Shown in pieces: positions 1-5,359 of a stretch of DNA of 7,795 nt. Every line of letters begins with the position of its first letter. Within the stretch, counting starts at the first letter, position 1. The notes beneath the pieces are model-generated. The model had not been told where the DNA came from. It saw only the letters and a list, made by a program, of their open reading frames with translations, and did not search any database. Source of the stretch: Thermodesulfovibrionales bacterium (GTDB lineage Bacteria; Nitrospirota; Thermodesulfovibrionia; Thermodesulfovibrionales; UBA1546); the NCBI GenBank assembly GCA_919901705.1, contig CAKKPR010000102.1:1-7795 (forward strand). The letters are read 5' to 3'. The position numbers and the translations under genes are program-made.

Positions 1-1
1 A

Positions 2-70
2 GACGGCGCTGTTATTGTTGTAGAAGAATCCCGTCATCGTACTCGCCGTTTGCCTATGCGCTTTCAATAA
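2..70 (+). CDS. Possible C-terminal end of an unidentified gene (partial at left edge)
   Basis: An open frame enters from the left edge and stops with TAA at 68-70, giving 22 residues that include AVIVVEES and an arginine-rich tail (RHRTRRLPMRF). The hydrophobic strand followed by a short basic tail looks like a protein C-terminus, but no family can be named. It would converge on pdhC, with the two 3' ends overlapping by 17 bp. An open stretch this short can arise by chance. The opposite strand also offers an ATG at 37 reading off the edge (MTGFFYNNN...), so which strand is coding in 1-53 is unresolved. Confidence 0.3.
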   Translation, partial: DGAVIVVEESRHRTRRLPMRFQ

Positions 71-1223
71 ACAACAATGCAGGGTCTTCAAGATACTGTA
101 TTACCTTTGTCAGAAACTTTGATGCATCAACGCCATCTGTTACCCTGTGGTCAAATGTGAGAGAAAGCGGGAGTATCTTTCTTATAACAATCTGTCCGTC
201 TTTAACCCACGGCTTATCAGAAATCTTGCCGGTGCCGAGTATTGCAACATCAGGATAATTGATAATCGGTGTTGCAAACCATCCGCCGAAATGTCCGTAA
301 TTTGTAATCGTAAAAGTGCTCCCCTTTATCTCCTCAAGCTTTATCTTCCGCTCCCTTGCCTTCTGGCCTAAATTCTGTATCTCTATGGCAAGTTCAAGGA
401 TGGTCTTTTTGCCTGCATCTTTTACTACAGGAACCATCAAACCTTCCGGCGTATCAACAGCAATTCCAAAGTTATAGTATTTTTTAATGATAATATCTTC
501 CCGCTCATCATCAATTGACGCATTTAATAAGGGGTGTTCTAAAAGCGCATGATATACAGCCTTGATAAAGAATGGCATAAAAGTAAGATGCATCCCTTTT
601 TCCTGTATTGGCTTCTTTTCCTTTTCCCTCAGATTCCATAATTCAGTGATGTCAGCCTCATCCATGCCTGTTACAGATGCAGTTGTCTTCTGGGCGGTTA
701 AGAGATTTTTTGCTATTGTCCTTCTCAAGCCCTTCAAAGGCATTCTCTCCATAGCGCCGAACTGGTCTTCTGTCTTCTTTTCCTTTTCAGATGCATCAGC
801 CACATCCTCTTTTGTGATGCTTCCGCCCGGCCCCGAGCCTTTTATGGATTCAAGCTTTACTCCAAGCTCTTTTGCCAAGGCCCTCACAGAAGGTGTTGCA
901 AGCACTTCTTCCTCTTCTTCTGGAAGAACTCCAACAACAGACACGGATTTTGGCTTTTCTACAGGGTGCTCTTCTGCTTTCTCGCCTGCCTCTGCAATTG
1001 TCATTAAGACCTCGCCGACCTTTGCAATATCGCCTTCTTCTTTATTAATCTTTAAAACCGTTCCTTTTTTTGGGGAAGGCACTTCAACAACTGCCTTGTC
1101 AGTCTCTATCTCAAGGACGGTCTGGTGCTCTTCTATGGCATTGCCTTCTTTAACAAGCCACTTTCTAATCTCGCCTTCAGTGATTCCCTCTCCCAAATCC
1201 GGCAATACAAAATCAAATGGCAT
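54..1223 (-). CDS. pdhC: Dihydrolipoamide acetyltransferase, E2 of pyruvate dehydrogenase
   Basis: This 389-residue E2 core enzyme transfers the acetyl group from lipoyl-lysine to CoA in the cytoplasmic pyruvate dehydrogenase complex. The domain order is standard. Residues 1-78 are one lipoyl domain with the lipoylated lysine K43 in ETDKA. A Glu/Pro-rich linker (80-107) follows, then the E3/E1-binding domain at about 108-142 (ATPSVRALAKELGV, GSGPGG). A second charged linker leads to the acyltransferase domain (about 160-389), with the catalytic DHRVTDG motif at 358-364 (H359, D363). Having a single lipoyl domain is common in Bacillus-type complexes. The start is set by a strong AAGGAGG (1228-1234) 4 nt before the ATG. 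It lies about 4.1 kb from pdhB, behind genes on the other strand, and seems to have its own promoter. Substrate is assigned from the PdhA-like E1 alpha; a branched-chain 2-oxoacid complex is the alternative. Confidence 0.93.
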   Translation of the reverse strand: MPFDFVLPDLGEGITEGEIRKWLVKEGNAIEEHQTVLEIETDKAVVEVPSPKKGTVLKINKEEGDIAKVGEVLMTIAEAGEKAEEHPVEKPKSVSVVGVLPEEEEEVLATPSVRALAKELGVKLESIKGSGPGGSITKEDVADASEKEKKTEDQFGAMERMPLKGLRRTIAKNLLTAQKTTASVTGMDEADITELWNLREKEKKPIQEKGMHLTFMPFFIKAVYHALLEHPLLNASIDDEREDIIIKKYYNFGIAVDTPEGLMVPVVKDAGKKTILELAIEIQNLGQKARERKIKLEEIKGSTFTITNYGHFGGWFATPIINYPDVAILGTGKISDKPWVKDGQIVIRKILPLSLTFDHRVTDGVDASKFLTKVIQYLEDPALLFIESA

Positions 1224-1258
1224 GACGCCTCCTTGTTGTAAGGTTCTTAATCAGTAAA

Positions 1259-1287
1259 AGAATAGCACGCAGGATAATGGCAGTCAA
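1259..1287 (-). promoter_or_regulatory. Predicted sigma70-type promoter of pdhC
   Basis: Read on the minus strand, TTGACT (1287-1282) is separated by 17 nt from TATTCT (1264-1259). The -35 matches 5/6 and the -10 matches 4/6 of the sigma70 consensus, with ideal spacing. Transcription would start near 1252, giving a leader of about 30 nt that carries the AAGGAGG of pdhC. This supports pdhC being transcribed apart from pdhA/pdhB. It was found by eye and not scored against background. Confidence 0.5.
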
Positions 1288-1309
1288 TTTAAAATATTCC
1301 GTGAATCTG

Positions 1310-1321
1310 CTGTGATATAAT
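1310..1321 (+). promoter_or_regulatory. Predicted extended -10 promoter, divergent from pdhC
   Basis: CTGTGATATAAT contains TGATATAAT, a perfect TGnTATAAT extended -10 with TATAAT at 1316-1321. No good -35 hexamer is seen 16-18 nt upstream, which extended -10 promoters can tolerate. It points at the PHPT1-like gene and would give a leader of about 230 nt running through the REP-like cluster. The same 12 bases recur at 1992-2003 before the next gene. Confidence 0.45.
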
Positions 1322-1349
1322 TTAGAACTAACAAGCAACATTAAAATTT

Positions 1350-1513
1350 GTCATTGCGAGCAGGTCCCTCGCTTGTCATTGCGAGCCGAAGGCGAAGCAA
1401 TCTCAATTTTTATCGCTCGGGATAAACTCTGCAATCTCGCTTTGATGTGTAATCATTTGGTTAAGGATTGCCACGTCGTCTCCCGACAATATCGGGGGAC
1501 TCCTCGCAATGAC
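1350..1513. repeat. Cluster of three REP-like 'TCATTGCGAG' elements
   Basis: Three copies of one repeat family lie here. A truncated copy (1350-1372) has the GTCATTGCGAG end but lacks the distal arm. A full short copy (1375-1404) runs from GTCATTGCGAG to GCAATCTC. An inverted copy (about 1465-1513) runs from GGATTGCCACGTCG to CTCGCAATGAC and contains an extra inner palindrome, CCCGACAATATCGGG. A stray GCAATCTC lies at 1431-1438. The ATTGC/GCAAT ends can pair, so each full copy can fold as a hairpin. The cluster occupies most of the 332-bp gap between pdhC and the PHPT1-like gene. No RNA gene is evident there. The same family flanks the GIY-YIG gene at 6342-6715. Confidence 0.8.
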
Positions 1514-1555
1514 GGCGATAGTGCTAAAATTTTTGTATCAGGAGGTGCGAAGCGG

Positions 1556-1960
1556 ATGGATGTAGCTTTTGTAGATTACATTGAGACATATTATTCGAAC
1601 AAAGCAAAAACACCTGTGCCTGATAAAATTAACGGCAAGTTTGTCCAGATAAGAAACAATCAGACAGAGTATTTTGTCTTTTCCCCAAAGGAGCTTACCC
1701 TCTATCACGCCAATATCGTTGAGCGGTTTTGTCTGGAGAGGGGGCTTAAAGGCGCGTATGCAGGAGAGGGCAAGCGTTTTGATATACGCGAACCAGGATG
1801 GGAAGTAGTTGGCGGAGGAAAGTTTGATATTGATAAATCCCAAAAGCAAATCCGTTTATATGATACCTCTCTGGCATACGGGAGATTCGATTTAAAGGGA
1901 TTGAAGGAAAAGATTCGCTCGGCAGGCAAGCTCCCGGACTACAGCGTAGTGATTTACTAA
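1556..1960 (+). CDS. PHPT1/Janus/Ocnus-family protein, putative phosphohistidine phosphatase
   Basis: A 134-residue cytoplasmic protein with no signal peptide or membrane segment. It resembles the animal 14-kDa phosphohistidine phosphatase PHPT1 (Janus/Ocnus family) in order and spacing. KFVQIR at 28-33 matches KYVLIR around PHPT1 Lys21. YHANI at 50-54 matches YHADI, where H51 corresponds to catalytic His53. GGGKFDI at 86-92 matches GGGRI. SLAYG at 105-109 matches SMAYG with its phosphate-binding Ser94. PDYSVVIY at 127-134 matches PDYEVTW. PHPT1 Arg45 and Arg78 appear to be replaced by other residues (Arg78 by K89). The comparison is from memory. The start is the ATG with AGGAGGTG (1540-1547) 8 nt upstream. 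The frame stays open back to a TTG at 1373, but that part is translated repeat and is excluded. Its substrate is unknown; it could have a non-phosphatase role. Confidence 0.72.
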   Translation: MDVAFVDYIETYYSNKAKTPVPDKINGKFVQIRNNQTEYFVFSPKELTLYHANIVERFCLERGLKGAYAGEGKRFDIREPGWEVVGGGKFDIDKSQKQIRLYDTSLAYGRFDLKGLKEKIRSAGKLPDYSVVIY

Positions 1961-1991
1961 TCCTGCCCTTAGTTTTTCCCGAAACATGCAT

Positions 1992-2003
1992 CTGTGATAT
2001 AAT
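1992..2003 (+). promoter_or_regulatory. Predicted extended -10 promoter of the small TTG-start gene
   Basis: CTGTGATATAAT again gives a perfect TGnTATAAT, with TATAAT at 1998-2003. The upstream -35 region (TTTTTCCC near 1973-1980) is weak. Transcription would begin near 2010, giving a leader of about 25 nt that includes AAGGAGG at 2024-2030. The element sits in the short gap after the PHPT1-like stop, where no convincing terminator is seen. Confidence 0.5.
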
Positions 2004-2034
2004 GTTGATAGCGCAATGCATCTAAGGAGGAACT

Positions 2035-2235
2035 TTGGGAAGAGCCGGAGCGTTTAAGAGTGATAAAAGAAGAAAAGAATTGTCGAGGCTGAAAAAACAG
2101 GAAGAGAAAAGGCAAAGACGTTTTAAAAAAGATGAGGAGATAAAAGGAAACGCTGAAACGGAATCTCCGCAAGAAACAGAACCGGCAGGAGAAACGGAAA
2201 GCAGTGAATCACTTGATGTAAATGCATCTTCCTGA
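2035..2235 (+). CDS. Small charged hypothetical protein with a TTG start
   Basis: A 66-residue protein of unknown function. Residues 1-37 are strongly basic and predicted helical (Lys/Arg-rich, KRRKELSRLKKQEEKRQRR). Residues 38-66 are acidic and rich in Glu, Ser and Thr. The charge-polarised shape suggests binding to nucleic acid or an acidic partner, but nothing catalytic is visible. The TTG start is supported by AAGGAGG at 2024-2030, 4 nt upstream, and by a promoter just before it; no ATG exists in frame. Similar short lysine-rich hypotheticals are recalled from deltaproteobacterial genomes, unchecked. It is followed by a 100-bp gap before the PATAN protein gene and may be cotranscribed with it. 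Confidence 0.65.
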   Translation: MGRAGAFKSDKRRKELSRLKKQEEKRQRRFKKDEEIKGNAETESPQETEPAGETESSESLDVNASS

Positions 2236-2335
2236 AGTCCGGACATTTTCTCATATTTCTTGTATTTACCATGCCGAGTTTCTTATGGTATTCTTCTATA
2301 TGCATAAAAAAAGCTGCTTGTTGAGTTAAACACCT

Positions 2336-4141
2336 ATGGCCTTTACCGGAGAGTTAGAACAACTACATATAGTTGATATAATTCAACTGCTCAATACAAC
2401 GCGGAAGTCCGGCACTCTTTCCGTCAAAGGAAGCAGTGGCGAAAGCCGGATAATTTTCAGTAATGGATATATCGTCGGCGCAAATCATCTGAACAAAGTC
2501 CGCATCGGCACTGTCCTGGTAAAAATGAACGCCATAACCATCGAAGATCTCAGGCAGGTGCTGAAAATCCAAAAAAATGCGGGGAAGAATCGCAAACCCC
2601 TGATTGCCACTCTCATAGAACTGGGCAAACTGGGGCGTGACAAAGCATCCATGGGACTGACGAAACTGATAGAGATGACTGTCGTTGAATTGGTAGGCTG
2701 GACAAAGGGAACCTTCACCCTCGATACAGAAGCCGTTGTGGTGTCTCCTGATTGCAGTTATCCCATAGGCAAGATGGAACAGGAAATATGCCTCGACTCA
2801 CAGATGGTATTGATGGAGGCCCTTCGCATTTTTGATGAACAGGAACGTGACCGCCAGCCCGGGAAAACTGAGCCGGATGAAGAATTGTTTGAAGAGGTGC
2901 TGCCATCAGAGGTGGTTTTGGAAACCGGGGCAAAGAGTTCAGCCCTTACTGCGGACGATTTGGGCCTGGGGGACCTTGACCACATGGAGAGGAAAATGCC
3001 TGAGTTTTTACCTGCGAATGAGGTTTTTGACCCGGCTGAAATTCACCGCCAAAAGATAAAGGAGACTTTAGCCGATTTCCCGGCCGAAGAGCAGGAAGCC
3101 TTTGTCTCTTTTTTGGAAAAATATACGGTAAGCAAAGGCGCCTATGACGGATCGCAAAGGCAGGAGGGCGGGACGAAAGGCCTTATACTGCTTAGCGAGG
3201 ATGAACTCATCAATCATTCGGTTATGACGATATGCAAGGATGATGGCGTCCTTGTATTTGCTACGGACGGAGAAGAGGAACTTAACCGCATCATAGACCA
3301 GTGCCTCAAAATAAAGGCCTTGCCCCTCCTGGTTTTTGATAACCCTGAAACTACGGAAGGGATACTTTCCAAAGAAAAAATTATCGGTCTGAGGCAACGG
3401 GTAAAAGAAAAATATCCGCAGGTTTCTACTGTCCAGATGGCTTCTTCGCCGGATAACGCCTTCATGTTACAAGCATTTCATGACGGCGCAAGGGCGGTTT
3501 TCCCCAAGCCCTCAACAAAGGCGGGGAAAGCGACTTTCATTCAGGATACGATAACATTTCTGGAAACCTTTAACTCTTATATCAAAGGTTTTTTCCATGA
3601 GCGGAAAAACCTTGTAGCAGCAGACAATCAGATGGGAAAACTCAAGGGCCGCATTCTGACTCTTCGGGACATTAAAGAACCGCCTGCCCTTTCCCTTGCC
3701 CTTCTTCAGTACGTCTCTGAAATATTTGAACGGTCTGTTACTTTTATTGTCCGTCCGGCAGAGCTTGCAGGAGAAAAAGCCATAGGAGTGTTCGCCGACA
3801 GAAATACGGGACCAACTTCAGTGACAAATCTTAAGATACCCCTGACAAAATCTTCAGTCTTCCGTGACGTGACTGAAAAAGGACGGTTTTTTTATGGAGA
3901 GAGCGACGATGAAGTCTTAAAGAATCATCTCTTTGAATTGATCGGCGCGCCTCTCAGGCCGACTATACTTCTCCTGCCGATTAGAACCCGTGGGAAGACC
4001 GTGGCCCTGATATATGGAGATTCCGGAGGGAAAGAGGCCGCAACCTTACAAAGTGATTTATTGGAAATTCTGGCTAATGAGGCCGGCCTTGTTTTGGAAA
4101 ACATGCTTTATCGCAAACAGAGCAGCAAGGCGTCTAAATGA
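2336..4141 (+). CDS. PATAN (DUF4388)-receiver-GAF signalling protein
   Basis: A 601-residue soluble regulatory protein. Residues 1 to about 165 form a PATAN/DUF4388 domain (FTGELEQL, IVDIIQLLN, RKSGTLSV, IIFSNGYIVGA). Residues 166-280 are an acidic linker. Residues about 282-405 are a receiver-like domain retaining the usual positions: acidic pair E288/D289, candidate phospho-acceptor D335 in LLVFDNP, S370/S371 after the fourth strand, and K391 in FPKP. Residues about 438-592 form a GAF-like domain ending in a signalling helix. There is no output enzyme, so it probably acts by protein contact. In cyanobacteria, PATAN-receiver proteins bind the pilus motor PilB1 and tune twitching. The PilT-like ATPase gene 52 bp downstream makes a similar pilus role likely here. 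The ATG start is fixed by the conserved domain N-terminus, although no Shine-Dalgarno sequence precedes it. Confidence 0.82.
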   Translation: MAFTGELEQLHIVDIIQLLNTTRKSGTLSVKGSSGESRIIFSNGYIVGANHLNKVRIGTVLVKMNAITIEDLRQVLKIQKNAGKNRKPLIATLIELGKLGRDKASMGLTKLIEMTVVELVGWTKGTFTLDTEAVVVSPDCSYPIGKMEQEICLDSQMVLMEALRIFDEQERDRQPGKTEPDEELFEEVLPSEVVLETGAKSSALTADDLGLGDLDHMERKMPEFLPANEVFDPAEIHRQKIKETLADFPAEEQEAFVSFLEKYTVSKGAYDGSQRQEGGTKGLILLSEDELINHSVMTICKDDGVLVFATDGEEELNRIIDQCLKIKALPLLVFDNPETTEGILSKEKIIGLRQRVKEKYPQVSTVQMASSPDNAFMLQAFHDGARAVFPKPSTKAGKATFIQDTITFLETFNSYIKGFFHERKNLVAADNQMGKLKGRILTLRDIKEPPALSLALLQYVSEIFERSVTFIVRPAELAGEKAIGVFADRNTGPTSVTNLKIPLTKSSVFRDVTEKGRFFYGESDDEVLKNHLFELIGAPLRPTILLLPIRTRGKTVALIYGDSGGKEAATLQSDLLEILANEAGLVLENMLYRKQSSKASK

Positions 4142-4146
4142 TAGAC

Positions 4147-4174
4147 TTGACACAGATACCTAACAATATATAAC
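4147..4174 (+). promoter_or_regulatory. Predicted sigma70 promoter before the pilT-like gene
   Basis: TTGACA (4147-4152, 6/6) and TATAAC (4169-4174, 5/6) are separated by 16 nt in the 52-bp gap between the PATAN-receiver-GAF gene and the pilT-like gene. The predicted start, near 4181, would fall on the Shine-Dalgarno sequence AAGGA (4181-4185), leaving an unusually short leader of about 13 nt. If real, it lets the ATPase be expressed independently of the upstream regulator; otherwise the two are simply cotranscribed. Confidence 0.42.
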
Positions 4175-4193
4175 ATTCAAAAGGAAAACGAAA

Positions 4194-5261
4194 ATGGACA
4201 TCGCCACTTTGACAAAAATTCTGGAAATTGCATTTGAAAAGAAGGTTTCCGATATCCACTTTGAAGTGGACAATCCCCCTTTATTCAGGGCTCGCGGGCA
4301 CTTAATTCGCTCAAAATTGAATAAGTTAACCCAAAAAGATACAGAGTCTATAGCGTCAGCAGTAATGGAGCAGCACAACCGGAAGCTGCCTGAAGACTTA
4401 AAGGAATTCGATACTTCTTATGCCTTGTCAAACGTAGGACGTTTCAGGGTCAGTATCTTCCGTCAGCGGGGAAATATCGGACTTGTGATGCGTGTCATCC
4501 CTCACTATATCGGCACTTTCGAGGAACTTAACCTGCCTCCTGTATTGGGAAATATCACAAAGGCCCCTAACGGCCTGATACTTGTCTGCGGGCCCACCGG
4601 CAACGGTAAATCTACAACCCTTGCTTCAATGATCCGGCATATCAACGACAATTTCAATTACAGTGTTGTTACCATAGAAGACCCGATCGAGTATATTTTC
4701 CATTCAAATAAAAGCTGTATTATCCAGAGGGAAGTAGGTATCGACACAGAGGGTTTCGGCGGAGCCCTCAAGGCAGCGATGCGTATGGACCCCGATGTCA
4801 TTATGGTTGGAGAAATGCGTGATCTGGAAACAATTGACGCCTGCATTAAGGCTGCCGAAACAGGACATCTGGTACTCTCGACCCTCCATACACATAACGC
4901 AGCTTCCACTATCAGCCGTATCGTAGGGTACTTTCCACCCCAGGCCCAGGAGAGCCTGCGCCACAGATTGGCGGAAATTATCGTGGCAACAGTTTCCCTG
5001 CGTCTCGTACGGGGAAAAAGCGGCGAAACTGTTCTGCCTGCCATGGAAGTAATGTATGCGACGGCCACCATTAAGGCCTGTATCCGGGATGGCCACCTTG
5101 ATGAACTTGAACAATATATTGAAAAAGGGCGTGATGAATATAACATGCAGACTCTGGATCAGCATCTGGTTCAGCTCTGCAAGAAGGAAATCATAACCCT
5201 CGATGAAGCGAGACGGATTTCCCGCACAACAGACCTGGAACGAAAGCTGCTATATTCTTAG
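4194..5261 (+). CDS. PilT/PilU-family type IV pilus retraction ATPase
   Basis: A 355-residue cytoplasmic secretion-superfamily ATPase of usual PilT length. Such hexamers power type IV pilus retraction at the inner-membrane base. The N-terminal PAS-like domain spans about 1-110 and includes the conserved VSDIHFEV. The ATPase motifs are in order: Walker A GPTGNGKST (133-141), Asp box VTIEDPIEYIF (159-169), Walker B DPDVIMVGEMRD (199-210) and His box TGHLVLSTLHTHNAA (223-237). A C-terminal segment, ATIKACIRDG (291-300), matches the position of the PilT AIRNLIRE signature, and MQTLDQHL (318-325) follows as in PilT. The AIRNL motif is degenerate and Walker A has Asn instead of the usual Ser, so this may be a PilT paralogue (PilT2/PilU-like). 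AAGGA lies 8 nt before the ATG. No pilin or assembly gene is in view; the PATAN-receiver gene upstream is the likely partner. Confidence 0.88.
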   Translation: MDIATLTKILEIAFEKKVSDIHFEVDNPPLFRARGHLIRSKLNKLTQKDTESIASAVMEQHNRKLPEDLKEFDTSYALSNVGRFRVSIFRQRGNIGLVMRVIPHYIGTFEELNLPPVLGNITKAPNGLILVCGPTGNGKSTTLASMIRHINDNFNYSVVTIEDPIEYIFHSNKSCIIQREVGIDTEGFGGALKAAMRMDPDVIMVGEMRDLETIDACIKAAETGHLVLSTLHTHNAASTISRIVGYFPPQAQESLRHRLAEIIVATVSLRLVRGKSGETVLPAMEVMYATATIKACIRDGHLDELEQYIEKGRDEYNMQTLDQHLVQLCKKEIITLDEARRISRTTDLERKLLYS

Positions 5262-5359
5262 CAGCAGTTACTCTTGTAAGGGCGGAAGTTGCATAGTGCC
5301 GTAGTTCTGAAGAGATTTAAAACTCTGGGACTTCGGGACAATGAGACTTCAAAGCTGGT

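Noticed and set aside
562..1257. 231-codon plus-strand open frame antisense to pdhC
   Set aside because: It is a low-complexity Ser/Phe/Pro-rich shadow of the lipoyl and linker region of E2. It has no recognisable domain, and the minus-strand frame is clearly the gene.
1350..1513. CRISPR array
   Set aside because: The copies differ in orientation and length and are not separated by uniform spacers, which fits dispersed palindromic repeats.
1373..1555. N-terminal extension of the PHPT1-like frame from TTG 1373
   Set aside because: The added 61 residues are translated repeat sequence. A strong Shine-Dalgarno sequence and the family match both support the ATG at 1556.
1921..1977. Terminator after the PHPT1-like gene (GGCAGG...CCTGCC followed by a short T run)
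   Set aside because: The 6-bp stem would enclose a loop of about 35 nt that includes coding sequence, and the T run is short and offset. This is too weak to call.
2237..2244. GTCCGGAC palindrome just after the small gene
   Set aside because: An 8-bp perfect palindrome has no loop and no following T tract. It is not a terminator and could be chance.
2372..2382. TTGATATAAT promoter-like sequence within the PATAN domain
   Set aside because: It encodes conserved domain residues (VDIIQ), so the match is explained by coding constraint.
4658..5165. Two long minus-strand open frames antisense to the PilT-like gene
   Set aside because: The plus-strand frame contains all ATPase motifs. The antisense frames show no family features and are by-products of its codon usage.
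5262..5359. Bidirectional terminator in the convergent gap between the PilT-like gene and pdhB
   Set aside because: Only a short AGAG...CTCT pairing and a GGGACTTCGGGAC tandem are present, with no stable GC-rich stem followed by a T run.
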